From: Cyprinodon diabolis
Lineage: Eukaryota; Chordata; Actinopteri; Cyprinodontiformes; Cyprinodontidae
Direction of reading: 5' to 3'
Length of the DNA: 64,000 nt
Assembly: GCA_030533445.1 (NCBI GenBank)
Contig: CM060073.1
Coordinates: forward strand, 40,160,928-40,224,927
In this document: positions 45,501-59,859 of the stretch, in pieces
How the letters are laid out: the number at the start of each line of letters is the position of its first letter
Numbering within the stretch: position 1 is the first letter of the stretch
Program-made: the position numbers and the translations under genes
Notes under the pieces: generated by a model
Databases searched by the model: none
Told to the model about the DNA's origin: nothing
The model's input: the letters and a program-made list of their open reading frames with translations, nothing else

Positions 45501-48500
45501 GTAGAACTGAGGGTTTAGTCCTAACTTCTGTTGTCTCTGACCACCTTTGATTGACATTGGAGAGTCAAAACGTTGCACTTTACTGATAACTATTAAACTC
45601 ATTCAGGAACCTATGAAAGTTCAAGGCTTTCTACATTTATTCATAAATTCGATTACGGATTTATTCAATTGTTAAAAAAATATTAAGGGTTCTTACAGAA
45701 ATGTACCCACATTGCCCTAATTGCAGATTTGGACTGGCTGAATGCAATTACCAAAGCCTGTTAATATTACTCTTTGTTTTGAATCTGTTCCAAGTAGTTC
45801 TGATGGTTTGTATACACTATACTTTTTAGGTGGTGGTATTAGCTAAAAAGTCTTCTGTTTACCAATTTAATTTGCTACATTATCTAGTCTAGGATGATTA
45901 AGATCTCTAAACTCCTCCCCCAACCTAAGGGAACAATAAATGCTGCAGAAGCAACACAAACAAACTTGGTAGCACAGCATTTCTAATAGATCTGAATATT
46001 TTGGAATTACCCATTGATAACTTTAATAGGCATAAATCTTAGAAAAAATATCTGTGTGCAGGTTTAACAATAGAGTCTACGTTCTAAAATAATCTTAAAT
46101 TTGCATTGGGTTTCTTTGGTGACAGTGAAGGCAGCACATGTCCTGGGTTGTAAAAAGCAATAAAAAGATGGAATTAGATCCAGTTTGATTGCACAGTGTG
46201 TTCTCAATAGCCATTCTCGATGAAAAGTGCACTTTCAGTATCTGTGCTCTTGTTTTCTGGCTAAAACACCACAGAGTTTTGGGGAGTTCAGCTGGAACTG
46301 TCAAGCTCTGGTCTTACATTATAATGAACTGGCCTTGAAAATCAATCTGCTGGCTCATGTTCACGCAATATCATCTATTTGATCTTGATTGTGCATCAGT
46401 GGAGCAAAACCCACAAGTGAATTGGCAGCGGCTCATCTGTTTGCCATCTCTCTTTGTTGTCACGATGAAGACTCAAGAGGTGAATAGTATACATGACCTT
46501 AGCATGGCTAAAGTAAAAGAGGCAAATTATAAGAAGTGAAACAGGAGGCGGGAGACCCAGGAAATACAGGATATCTGAGCCGGACACTTGAGCCTGACAG
46601 TAAGAGAAAACCTCATCCCAGGGGAGAGTGGTAGGCCTGCATTTAGTCCAGCCTAGGTATGAGGCATGGACCGGGTACAGGGATGAGCCAAAGTGCTCCT
46701 TTGACGGCAGTATGAGGTTTCACTTCAATAGGATTAACAGGTGAGCCAGGCTGGTGGCTCATTCAGATGTACTGTTCACCCCATCTCATTAGCAGAACAG
46801 TCAGTTTTCTCTGTAACGGATGGGCAAGATAAGGTGTGCTGTCCTTTGGTTTTAATAAGAAAAAAAAGGTATCTGGATCCAAAGCGCAGGCTGGCATTCA
46901 GTCCCTGCCCATTCCTTTGTTATCTACTCTTGGCCAGAGAGCAGTCAAAGAAGTGGAAGGAATGCAAAGTATTTCCAGGGCCTGATTGTGTGTATTTGTG
47001 AGTGTAAAAGTGTGTGATGGAGGGTATTCGGAGAGGTGGTCAGTCAGTGGCTACTCAAAGGACTGTAGCAGCATGATGCCTCCCAACACCCATAATGGAA
47101 GCATTGTTTGCTGCTCTACCTTCTTTCGCCTTTCCTCCTGAAGACATTGGACTTTCACAGCCATTTCTTTCACTTCCTTTCCTGGGGCTTGTCTCTCTTA
47201 TCCAGCATACAAGCTCAAAATCCGTGCACGCACAGACCGACTTAACTAAATTGGCAAAAACTATACTTATATAAATCTTAATTAGTTTCCAGGGATTAGA
47301 AGTGTGTAGATTTGGTAAGTAAAGAAAACACTAACAGCTTGAAACCATGATTATCACACTGCGTAGGTATAAAATTGGGGTTAATACCTGAGATGAAATA
47401 AACAGCTTAAAAGTCCCAAACCTCTCTGTAGCTGCCAGGGGATTCTGGCAAGCGTCACAATAGCAGAAATTGAAATATAGTTCTGTCAGAGAGAGAAAAC
47501 GCTGGATTTTTTTTCAGTTTATTTCGCATATTTTATTTTGCTGTGTTATATGGGGTAGAGTACATCCTCTAAATAAATAAAAGATAAATCAATCGCACAG
47601 ATGTGCCTTGTACCAAAGCAAAAATAAATCTGTTGAATGATACATAAGGTTTTCTTGCTTTCCTTTACTTTTACTTTTGTTGCTTTTTCCAGGGCTCACT
47701 TATCAATCCTCCTTCTGTCCAACCCTAAGGCGGGTTTACGTTGGTAATGTACACAGCAGTATTGGAAGGGTGTGTGCTTAGAGCAGGATTCAGGATAGCT
47801 CATTTGGTTAACTCATTGACTGCTATCAGATTTCAGGTCAATGACCTTAATGACCAGACAACAGCTCAGAGCAGGTATGGAAAGTGGAGAAATGAACACC
47901 AGCACGGATGGTATGTAGCTCGGCTTAATTGATGCTTAGACACGGGGGTGGACAGATGGAGGATTCTCCAGTGGAGCTGAGTTGGGTTTCACACATGTCA
48001 ACTTGCACAAATGAGCAGATTCAAGAAAGTAAAACCATAAAACTTCACATTTATTTCAAAAGACTCTCAAGTTAGAATAATAAGGTAAGCAACTGCATAA
48101 GAAAAAGATTTAGAGAATTTCTAATAAAAACAATGTAAACTGGAAAGTATCACATGACCATCCTTTAAAAAGTCATTACATTAATAAAGATATTAAATAC
48201 ATACATACATTTACAGATAGCAGATCCCATTGCATAATACATCAATACTATAACTAATCACATAAAATGATAAAAATAAGACCATAAAGTCACTGCAGTC
48301 TCATTTTCTTTAAAAAGCAGCAGATATTTTGTTTCAAGCAGAGTTTCAGCAGGAGAGCCATAATATATGGCTATTTACAAGGTAAAATAGTCACAAGCAA
48401 TATTAATGTTCTGACTGAAGAATACAACAGCAGCCAAAAACACTCATCTCTTTCCAACTGACTGTGTTTTTATGCTGTTCCAAGACTGATGTTTGCATGT

Positions 48501-51420
48501 TTCGCCTTGATATAGTTTATCATACATTTCATTTAGGTTGCAGTTACTTATGGAAAAAATATTCTGCTTTAAAAAACATGTTTTGTTGCTTTGAATATTG
48601 TAAAGTTTAATGATGAATGTTTCAGCTACCTCCTACACAGCTCTTTTCTGATTTATAAAGGGTATAAAAGCACTAGTTTGGGTTAAAAAAAAACATGAGG
48701 GCAATTCATCAAGTAAAACACTTTGATAAAGTTCTGCAAACTGTGCTCACATTGACAAAACCACAACAAACTGTACCTCAGGAAAGAGTATCCAGGGATT
48801 AGTTGATCATTATTCTAGACTTGGTTTGCAAATGTAAACAGCCCTAAAAGGTGGCGGGTGCAAAGGTGCCAGTGTCCCTTGTAAGGTGTTGCAAAGTAAA
48901 AGTACTCAAATAAATTAATTCCTGCAATTTAGTCAGAATTGAAGTATTTAATTTCGACCTACAAACAGAAAATATGAACATACCTCTTACATCTAAAAGT
49001 AATGAATATCTCCCTTCCAGCAGAAACCACTAATGGTAGCTGTGAAACAGAGACAGTCAGTTTAGGTGGACAGTCCTGTCTTTTTATGCTTTTATCTTTG
49101 CTGTAGTCGTTTCACGTTCAGGCAACCTGGGCAATGTTCTGTAGTAAGATGATCATTTGGGATGTTGTTTCAAACTTAATACTGTTTAAAACATCTGTAG
49201 AAAGATGAAAAGCAATGAAACAAAGGAAATAATGGACTCAAAGCCCTAAAACACAAATGCAAACACATAACTAGTCTTGGTTCAATGCATAACATAAGAA
49301 GACAGCAATGCAAAGTAAGAAATATAACATAAATCAGTTTTTTTTATGGGGTTTCAGTGCTGTTATAAAGGGAAATTAAGGACCACTTTCATTTTTCTAA
49401 AGAGTTTCACTAACATTAGCATGAAAGGGGGGTTAAAATACAAACACAAACCACATTTGTATCATTTGTATTTGTAAAATAACATTAAATTTCATACATC
49501 CTTACCTTTCGCCTTAACAGTATCCTCTAATTTAAAGAGACATTACAGAGTTTTGTAATTATACTGCCCCCTGTGGTCAAAACACATAACTGCAAGACTT
49601 TTCTGCTCAATCTCGTAGCTTGCGCACATAATTGACTATTGTTATTATTATTTTTAAAGGTTTTTCACCTTATTTGGAGCTGCCTTTGGTGTCAGAGTTG
49701 AGCTGGATGGTGGTTGCTTCTGAGTATCCACTAAATCCATCTTGAATAAAATGCTTCGATTGTTTGCAAGCTCAGACCGATTAACATGGACGAGCTTGAT
49801 GTCATGTATGTCAATTAAGGAAAATAGACTACCGACTTATAGATGCATCGGCTCTGAACTACCGAGGTGTCAATTTGCTCATCAAACTATGTCATAAAGG
49901 GTGAAATAGAAGGGATATTTTAAAGATTTCTTTCAGTAAGAATTACATGATAACAAGAAACATCAAGTGAGGAAACCTATTTTAGATTTTGCAGTGTTTT
50001 TAGATTTTTAATATGTACATACAGTTTACTTCGAGGTACCCTGCTTAGAAAAAGTCACCCAATCATAAATATCTTGTTAATTATATTACATTTACAAATT
50101 TAAGAGAAAGCTTTATGCCATTACTACAGACCTAGTGTTTGGCAAAAATCTGCATTATCTTAAAAATTTAATTTGAAAACTACTCTGTACAAAAGCCATC
50201 CACTAAAACCCTTAGCTGTCACATTACCCAGTAAGATATTTATAGCTTTTTCTCTCAGTGCCTTTATAGCCTCTGTTCTTTAAAGGAGAAAACAATCTAT
50301 TATTAGACAGATGCCACACCTTTTCTTTTGCTTGTCTTTTTTTTCAATTTGCTTCCTATCCTCACTGCCTCTCCTCCCATTCTCCCTCAGTCATTAGCAT
50401 GTTGCTGATGGGGACCGGTTTTCCATTCAGTGTTGCAGAGAGGTTTGGCTGGAGCTGCAGTGGGCCTGTCAGGGTAGGTCATTAGGAAAACAACGGGTCG
50501 TGGAAAACACAGACAAGGATGATTGGTTTCCTGCAGCCATCAGCAGAGCCCTGCAGCATCTCCTGACCCTAGAACCCCATCTAACCTGGACATTCACATG
50601 CATGCACAAACATTCACATACCTAATGCACCTGCACAATGCACAAAGGCCTAAACAGAGTTTCAAAAGTAGCCATGCCCCACATTTTGTCATGCTGTATG
50701 TTATTTATATTTTGGGCTTGTTAAGATAATAAAATGATTACCAATTGTGGTGTTGAAATAACAATTACATACTACATGTTATTCATTTAGCAGTTAAAAA
50801 TATAAATTTATGGATTGCAAAGCAATCACATATTTTAAAAAATGTGTTTTGATAACATTGGACTAAAAATGATTTTTTTCTTCCACCTTAAAAACATTTG
50901 TAAAACTAGCTCTGCATATTACTCTGAACACATTGTCCCTGTCCTTACAATCAAACATGGTGATGCATAATTCTTTATTTCTTTGGTAGGGAAAATACTG
51001 ATACTTAATGCCACTGACTATAAAATTGCTGCAACCATGAGGAAGTACAAGCAAGTGTAAACAAACCCCTACCAAACAGAAGTTTTTTACCCCCGACATT
51101 GAGAAGCGCAATGTTACCTGAGGCATTTAGTGAGACAGTTTGCTTTATCAGCAAACCTTACGGCAAAATCTTTTTCTAAATCAAGTTAGTAAATGGATTT
51201 TATAGCATCACTGGACAAAACAACTTTTAAACCCAACCTTTCCACAGACAGAGCAAAAATAATAAGGGACACAAAGTCATGTTGACTGTGAGTAAAAAAA
51301 AAAAGATTTCTAATGTCTTTTGCAGTTGCAAATGCATGATTGTGAATTACAGAAACAAGGAGGTGAAAATCTGTTGCCTTGGATGCAGTTTAATATGCTT
51401 GTAATTAAGAAAAGCAAGTC
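42550..51420. other. Long non-coding stretch, no recognised gene
   Basis: Nearly 9 kb without a recognised gene or clear repeat. A short accaag/aagacc-rich patch at about 44070-44150 resembles, on the opposite strand, the tcttggtcttgg patch at about 53470-53510. Open frames of 60-121 codons lack domains and splice support. The sequence is consistent with intron or intergenic DNA. Confidence 0.45.
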
Positions 51421-51590
51421 CCACTCCCACGGACTGACACTCTGGGTCAGACCGTTAACCCTACACTGCTCCCTGGGTGCCACACAGTGGCAGCCCACTG
51501 CTCCCCAAGGGGACGGGTTAAATGCAGAGAATTTATTTCGTTGACCTGTGTTTGTGGCAGTGTAATGACAATAAAAAACATATAATGTAA
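51421..51590 (+). repeat. SINE body copy, + strand
   Basis: Contains gcagcccactgctccccaag, then gggacgggttaaatgcagag, and ends in gtgtaatgacaataaaaaac. The core is shared with 62101-62228 and, inverted, with 33545-33731. The tRNA-like head is not evident, so it is probably 5'-truncated. Confidence 0.65.
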
Positions 51591-51705
51591 AATGAAATTC
51601 CTGAAAACTTTTGTTCCCTATTGCTGGATTTCTGGATTTCTTAAGTGCGACTTTCCTGATAAAAAACAAAAACAAAAAAAAAAAAAACATGACCTATTTC
51701 TCTTG

Positions 51706-51764
51706 TGACTTGGCAAAATGTGGAGCCAGTTTGGAGGATATAAAAACTTTTGCAAGACACTGTA
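51706..51764 (+). repeat. Tc1-like 3' terminal scrap
   Basis: The stretch ggatataaaaacttttgcaa, followed by gacactgta, matches the scrap at 3714-3746 and the general 3' end of the old Tc1-like family in this window. Transposase coding is absent. Confidence 0.4.
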
Positions 51765-54099
51765 TGAAGCCACAAATAAAAAAATAACATGAATGGGAAG
51801 ACTGCTTAAAGCAAGACTAACTGAAGACTAGATACTGAGAAAGCATAACATCTCAGCCGGGAGATTACCTTGATCCTGATCCACAAAAACCAACATGTTG
51901 CTAGTTTTTAAATCAGCTTTTAACAGCGTGGAGCCTGGCACTAATCCAAACAGCTTTCCTGCTGTAACCTCTCCTAAGCTTGGTCCACACAAGGGCAAAA
52001 GGAGAACAGTAAAGTAGCCCTTAGTTTTTCTGAAAGGTCATGTATGGGATTGAATACAGTTGTGTGCAGGAATGGGCTCTTTCATGCGCACTTAGATGCA
52101 AGGCTACCCAGCATTCATCTTTGCTGTCTGTTGTGCTGAGAATGTCAAACCCAGAGGCTGTGACACCCACCACCCTTCCACCTCCTGCTTTGTGCCCCCT
52201 TCCCTGCCTGATCCCCCCGGTCTCTGGCAGCCCTGGCCTACCTGATGAACAGAGCCTCCCGCCCGGAGGGTCTGTGCACCAAATGAGTTCTATAATAATG
52301 TTACATTAAATGTCAAAGGCAGGGCTATTAGTGTTGTGTGTGTTCCCTGGTGTTGTGCGTGTCGTTTGGGGGAACGGAGCCTATTGTGCAGCTGCCACAG
52401 CTTTCCTTCCATCCCTCAGTGTAATCCAATGCATTAATGTGTAAAAATGCCATTTAGCACAACACCACTGACTGCAGGCTGGTTAGCAGATGTTGATAGA
52501 TGGATAGGCTTTGACTGACACTTTCTGGCTGTTTCCTGTCTCTCGGTGTATATGACACACAAAATGTTCCTTAGGCTTTGGCTCGGTTATCGAAACACAT
52601 CTATATTTTTGGCAAAATTATATGCACTGATTAGAAAATAGGCAACAACACACATTTGTAAGATATTGCACAAGCTCTACTATCAAACCAATATAATTGC
52701 TAATGGGACCTGTCTCTAAGGTGAAGTGCTGTTAACCTTTGATCAACCAATGGCCCAACCACTTATGGGCTAGATAGCATCATTACATTTCGCCCACTTA
52801 ATCATCAACATCTGACGGCGCAATTTCACTCCCATGACACTGAAATCCACAGAGAGGTGAATTAAACAGACGAAATTTGAAGAAGGGTTTTATTTTTAAC
52901 CTGTATAATGAAAAAAAGCACATTTTCGTTTTCAGATCATAACTATTCATGCAATATTTAGCTTGAAAACCTGGAGATTGGATGAAAGACTTATGTAAAT
53001 TAACAGAGCAAACAGTTACTGTACATCTTTTTTTTGCCATCAGTGATTGATAATGCTATATACCCGTATAAAAATTTTGTATAATTTCTCATTATCTCTG
53101 GTGTCTTCTTAGGTAAAACAGAAAGCTTTAGTGTTTTTAATCACATTGCATTAAATCAGAACTTTATCTGATTTGGTCCCAACACCAAAAACATGTTTTA
53201 GTCAAAGTAATTGAGCTTTTTATTTTCATATTATTAATATGACCACTACGGTTCATTTTAATCATCCAACATGCAACGTGAACTTCAGAGACTGTTGCAT
53301 GTTTGCATTTAACAGATTATTAGTTGTTTTTTTTAAAACAACATAATGATTTAATACAAAGAAGTAATTTCATTTGAACAATTCATCTTTTTGAATTAAT
53401 TTTTTTCTATACGGTATTATTTTTGTATTAAAAATATATGTCTAAATCTAAAGATTCTGGTTTGCTCCAGTCTTAGTCTTGGTCTTGGCCTCAGAGCTTT
53501 CGGTCTTAGTTTTGGAAAAGCCATCCATGACTCCATCACTTTAAAATATTTAGAAAGTATGTACAGCTTTTGTGTTAAGGCCTCTGGAATATGTTGAAGC
53601 TCATTACAGAACAAACAGCAGCATAAAGATGATAATTGGACTCATTAGACAGGTTTGGAATTAAGTTGTGTAGAATATAAAGCAGAGTTAGATTATGAAG
53701 CAAGAATTCCTAACTTTGAAAATCTCACAAAGCACTCATCAGTCCTTTATCCCCCCCCCCAAAAAAAAAAAAAGAAAAGTAATGACAAAAGTGCAAATCT
53801 TTTGAGATGTGACCCTTTCTCAAAATTAAAGTATGGACATCAGGTCTATCAATTAGAGTAGCACCCATGATTGTACCCATGAGGGTACTATACTCTACTG
53901 TAACTTGTAGGAGCTGTAGAGAGCCACAGCTCAAGGGGGAGAATAATCAACAAGGCACTTACCGGTCAAGGACCCCATAAAATGTAGTCTTTATAGATGA
54001 TTTGAAACAAGTCTTACATTGCAAGCTAGCAGAGGTAGTATGACTCAGATGTTACTGGACAATGGAAGAAGGTGAAATTAGAAAATATTTGAATATTTT
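51765..54099. other. Non-coding stretch, no recognised gene
   Basis: No gene recognised. The GC-richer block at about 52130-52540 could be a conserved non-coding element (see findings). A poly-C run followed by poly-A is at 53751-53773. Confidence 0.45.
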
Positions 54100-54414
54100 T
54101 GCTCTTTTGGAAAACAATGCATATGGTGGAAAAATCACTGATATTAGCACTGAATGAACGCCCTATGAGGAAACATGATGATGGCATTATGCTGTCGGAT
54201 GCTGTTTTAAGCAGGGACAGGAAATAAAATCAGAGTTTCTATAAGTATTAACTGAAGCGGGGTAAATACAAATGCACCCTATTTCACAATTATGCTCCAT
54301 CCTGTGTTGTATTATCACACAGCAGCCCAATGAAATAGATTACAGTTTGAAGCTATATTGCACAAAATAGTGGAGATCTAAGTGGGCTTTTTAGACCTTT
54401 GCCAGGCACTAGCA
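54100..54414 (+). mobile_element. Degenerate Tc1-like element, 3' half
   Basis: At 54171-54205 the sequence gaaacatgatgatggcatta, followed by tgctgtcggatgctgtttt, is a decayed form of the transposase motif region. It continues through a typical 3' half (ggggtaaatacaaatgcacc; agtttgaagctatattgcac) to an end resembling tttgccaggcactagca. Frames are broken. Confidence 0.5.
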
Positions 54415-57400
54415 ATCTTTACATGATCCTACGTGTTTAGATAATATAGGGATCCTTTTTGGAAACACAAATACTTTGCATTCATATGAGCTGATAGTTT
54501 CTGTCTGTGTATAAGAGATATTACATTTCTGCATAAAGTCAGGGGCAGGTAAATGATAGTAGTTCTAATTAACAGGGTGGTGGCTCCTTCACTGAACTGC
54601 TCAAGAGACAAGTCGTCAGGGACGCTGTGTTGCCCTGCTCAGTGGGGAGGACTCAGAAAAACAGCTTTAATTGCTGGCGGTTATTTATAGAAGAAACACC
54701 TCTTCCAAGGTTAGTGGGTTAAGTCTGTTAAGTCGACTGTGGGGACTGTCAACGTTAGGTGGCACCAAACATGTTACAACCGGAGAAAGGTCCCGTTTCC
54801 AAATAATTATGCACGCACATTGTTTTAATCCAATGCCCTTAGAACTAGATACTGCAGAACTGTTTTGCACCTTTATGAAGCACTTAGAAATGCTGTTGAC
54901 ATCTTTTGCTTTGTGGGAGAAAGGGAGAGGCAGATGGTGAATAACAGAGATGCACAAAACTGCAAGAGCGATAGAGAAACGTTGGAGGGGAGACAAGGTG
55001 GGGAGGTTTGCTCCTAGGTTGAATCCCTCATCGCAGGCATCTTCATCTGCCGACGAATCCTCCTGGGGCCCCCCCCCACTTCTCCATTTCATTAGTTTGT
55101 CAGCTTGCACGAAGGATTGTGCATTAGGCCTTTAATTTAGTGGATAGCCAGGGGCTGCATGGCTATGCTGCTTTCTGCAACTCACAGCTCCAACAGGCTA
55201 CAATCTAACTGGGATCAGCTTATCTCAACTTAATACAGACAAGCACATGATCAAAGCACACACACATCTACACCCATTCACATGCTTGCAGATGACCATG
55301 TATACACAAAGCCAACTGAATCCAATCAAGAAGGGAGAGAGAGTGAAGGTGGGAGGTCTATTTCGAATTTGTGTGTTTGTGCTGCTCTATTTGTCATTTC
55401 TGAATGAAAGAATCAATAAATAGGTAAATAAGTAAATAAATGAGCTGCCCAGCGGCCCATTTGTAAGATGGGCTGTCTTGCAGCAAGAAAGGCAGCAGGG
55501 CAGTAAGTCCTGTGGTCAATTCTATTCAGGTTTCCTTCTACATGTTCAACATGTGCATGCATGGGCTCTCTGTATAGTTACCTCAGCTACATTCAGTAAT
55601 TCAATAAAGTACAAATTAGGTTAACTGGGTGTCCCTTAGTTATAAATTAAAAGGTGTATGGTTGTTGTGTTTTTGATCTCCTTTATAAGACTGAATATAG
55701 AAGCTATTTGTTTAGAGTTTTATAAATGCTGGTTTAACCTGATAACATTAACCCTTAGAAACGACACCTCTGGCCCTCGACAGAAATGTCAGAGCGGTTA
55801 GTCCTGCAGAGCAGAGTATTACTATTGCGCTCAGGGTATGAGCATTTGCAGAAGAATAGGATGTTTTAAACTCATATTTTAATGTGGGGTGTGTGTTCTT
55901 TTGTACGACTTTAATCAATCCTATTAACCTTATGGTTCCCTGAGTTTCTTGATAATTGGCAGCCATTAATGGATGGATTTAAATTTACAGTTAAATGTTT
56001 ATAATAACTTTACATTTCACCTGGACTTAAAAAAAACCCTGCACCATCTACTCAGACTCAGCAAAGGTTGAAATGGTTTATTGATGGTGGTTTCAGTAAT
56101 GAAGGCCTTCATTACAGATAAAAAGCAGACATACCCTCAAACATCAGGCGTCATTTACACGTTGGTTATTTTTAGCTAAATTTTTTTGTCCATCATCGTC
56201 TTGATTTAGTCCAGAATTGAAATTGAAAATTGGGTTATGTTTGGTCGGTCTGATTTTGTCCCACTTTAGTCCCATAATAAACGTTTAAAAGACATTGAAA
56301 ACCCAGTTTTCAGCGTCTTCTCAATGTCAATCTAAAAATTACTTTCACTTGTCAACTAAACTTAGACGCTGTTTGGACATAAATCTTTTCGTCTTTTCAA
56401 CCAGTTTTTGCTCGCTGGATACTGACCATGATAAATTACCATATGATGCTGAGCGCGAAATCTGACTGGTTTCTGCAAAAGTCACCTTATTAGACCAGCT
56501 CTGTTTATACATTTGTAGAAAATGTAAAGTGGTATGTCATATTAATTGGCTAAAAACATGGAAAAAAACATGCAAAAAAAGGGTTATAAATGTTTTCCTA
56601 CCCCTGTAAGTTATGATGATCATTAATCCTTATTAATAATGGTCATTGATTGAATCAGGTCCAGTTAAATCAGTTCTGCTGCTTGTGTATATTACTCATT
56701 GTACTGGAATGTTAGCAGTGCATTAGGGTATGTGTAAAAAGAAATTTAAAACAGATACCAAAACTTAAGACTGTAAGGAGACCAAACACACCATAAACTA
56801 TATTGCAACAACTGGATGTGACTACACACAAAATCAATCATAACTACAATTATAAACTGATTTGGATAACAGGGCGGGCAATCCTACTCTATGATGAAGG
56901 AAGCAAAGGTCGGTAGATTAAAACACATTTCCTGTCAGACAATCAAAAATTATTTAATCCTTTTTTTGTTTTTTTCCTTATGAATTCATGACCCCACCTC
57001 CACCCAGAGCCTGATAAGACTTTTAACCTGGCAACACCCTTCACTTTCTTCCCCCCTCATTGGCCCGTCCCCCAAATCCCAGTATGGGAGACCAGGCTTG
57101 AGACGGAGCTTTGTCTGTTGGTGAGGAGAGGGGCCCTCCTTTTGTTTCCTGTTACAACATTCATTTCACGGGAGCCCTGGCTTCTGAACCTGCAGAGAAC
57201 ACACTGAGCTGCAGTTTGGAGCTCCAAGGGAAAGGCCCATCTGTGGCATCCATCAGGGCTATGCTCCCCTGCTGAGGAACTGTCAGAAGTTGGGGTGAAG
57301 GTGGTGGTGGTGGGTAGACTTTCAGTAGGATGATGAAGGAGGTACTGTTAGGGAAGAAAGGTTGTTAGATTGAAAATAGAGATTAAAGTTGAAAATGTAG

Positions 57401-59340
57401 TTACAATCCTTATTAATTAAAAACGATCAAGGTCAGGTTTGAGTCAGGGGACAATATATTATTACAGCACATGGTGCAAAATGTATTTGCAGCTGTGTAA
57501 CCAAAAACTTTTTATGAAGAGAAAAAATAGAGTAAACTATTAAAATTTCATATTTTTATTTACCTTTCAACTCAAAGCACTTATAATGGGGATATAAGTA
57601 TCACTAAGGCGATGCTGCTACCACTTAGTGGGATAGTGTGGTCAGGATGATGTTAATAATGCATTTCTGCAACATTGAGAATTTTGAATGTTGTCTAAAA
57701 AGCTTGTCTTTAGTCATATCTGACTAGAGCACCATCCCACAAACATATTTGCTGCGTCTCTTGTGAACACAACCCTGAACACACCATCCTGATGTTTAGA
57801 TCTTACTGTGGTAATATCTGTATCAGAGAAAAAGAAGATGGACTGAATTAATCATGAGTATAAAATTATGTAATCTTTGGTCAAAAACTTAAATATATAG
57901 GAAATGGGATGCTGTATAATTCTCTTCAGAAAATAGCTGTAAAAATTTACTTTACATAAAAACTATTGTATCAACAAACCAAAAAGTGTCTTCCTGTTAA
58001 TTTATTGGGAGCAAAAGGAAATTGTTGCATTGAGCTCCAATAGATATCCCTCTGGTATACTGAGAGTTTTGAGTAAATCTGATGAGGAGCCCACACACAT
58101 ATTCGCATGGAGACACATGAAACAATTGTTTGATTTTCCAAGGGCCTGCAAGCGGTAAAGGTATTCAAATACCAAGAGTTCAGGTGAAAGCTGCTAAGGG
58201 TGGAACTGAAAGACACCAGATGTTCTTCTCCAGTGTTCCTATCTGTCTTGAAGCTCCTGCGTTGTTTCAAATACCTGAGGCGTTACAGAGGGAGAAAAGC
58301 GGATTGTTTGAAGGTCAGTTTAAATAAAAAATACTTGAGCAAGTATGACAGGCAGGGTGTGCTCTGTATAAATGCAGCTCTTTCATGCCAGCTCGCTGAG
58401 GTTGATTGATTGACTTGTTAGGTGTCATGGACAGACTAGGGAGGCAGAGGGAGGCAGGGAGATGGTGGTAAGGATACAGCTATTGTTTGATGGAAAAAAT
58501 TTTTCCCCTCTCCGTCTATATGTGCTTGAATGTGTTGAAGTCGAATGGATGGATCACCACAAACAGCTGGCCAGATTCGCTCTGGTTCTGGTCAGATGCC
58601 CGTGGCCATAGTGAGCACAGGAGTCAGCTGTCAGTCAGTGACGGATTGATATAGACCCCCCTCACCCTTCCACCTCCTCACCAACACTCCCAGACCTCCA
58701 TCTCCATCCTTCACTTCCTCCAGACACTCCTCCTCCCTGCTTCTCCAGAATCCAGCTCATGCCTAGTGGGCACGTTTGAGTGGTTTGATCGAAGGGCTTG
58801 GAGAAGTAGAAGTGAGCCTCCATCTTGACTCTGGCCAGTATTAGAACATTCCTTCTTGTCACTCTCTCTCTCTTGCTCTTTGATTTCACTTGATTTACCT
58901 ACAACCTTGTGGTTTTTTCGGCATATAATTTGGCCAGTTGACAGCACTTTGACAGCCTGTTTTCCTGTCATACGTGTAGTGAAAGTCCTACTCACTTTGA
59001 GCCCTTTGTTTTATATGAAGTATGCAGCCGACATATGCTTTATAATGGAAAGCACCTTTTTATTAGCAAGGCATTTAACTGAATTTGGATTGATTGTTGA
59101 GTATTTGTATTTATTCACTAAAAAGAGATATTGGTACACTTGTAATAAACAATATTCTCCTATGCTGTGAGGAGTCAAACCTGAGAAGGTCATGTTAATC
59201 AACAGAATCATTTTGGGAATAATAAAACCTTATTAAATCAGTATACCCTTACGTAAATATAACCTTATTCATGTTAATAGGTCAGTCTGTCTCCCAAGGT
59301 ATCAGGTCAATATAATAATTGAGTAATTTTCTAGTAGTCA
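54415..59340. other. Non-coding stretch, no recognised gene
   Basis: About 5 kb without a supported gene. Blocks at about 54990-55135 and 57000-57300 are GC-richer. A poly-C run lies near 55070 and a GGT run near 57300. Nothing identifies a coding exon. Confidence 0.45.
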
Positions 59341-59859
59341 TTAAAGCTACAGTGTGTAACTTTTAGCGACATCTAGCGGTCAGACTGCAGACTGCAGCAA
59401 CATGAACATCTCCCCCCCACCGCTTCTCCCCCCCAACAGTACGGCGAGAGTTATGGGACAAAATGTCTTCCACGACGTCCGCATCACCTACCTTCTCAAG
59501 TGATGAGGTTTGTTTACATAGATAATTTTACAGATAGTATTTCATTAGTCTGTGTAGGGTATAGATTTCATGTAGACTTAAGATAATAAATATACCCGTT
59601 ATTTTTTCTACATCGTTGTGACGTTTTGGCAATCTCGCAATCGCTAGTTTGTTGGCTCTGCGCTGCCGTAGCGCAAAGATGTCTGCCTCCATGGCTGCGA
59701 GACCCGCTCCTATGTAATTATAAATAACGAATTCTAAGGCAATGCAAATATTAAGGTTAAGAGGCTGAGCTCGTAGATGATGATAAATAACATAGTTATG
59801 TATAATATAATACATTTCTGACTGTATATCACTGTAATTATTACACACTGTAGCTTTAA
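59341..59859. mobile_element. TTAA-flanked MITE, piggyBac-like
   Basis: The element at 59345-59855 (511 bp) starts agctacagtgtgtaa and ends with its exact reverse complement (15 bp). It is bounded on both sides by TTAA (59341-59344 and 59856-59859). TTAA duplications are the mark of piggyBac transposons, so this is probably a piggyBac-type non-autonomous element. The interior is partly GC-rich and has no transposase frame. Other superfamilies cannot be excluded, because the ends do not start with the classic CCC of piggyBac. Confidence 0.75.
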
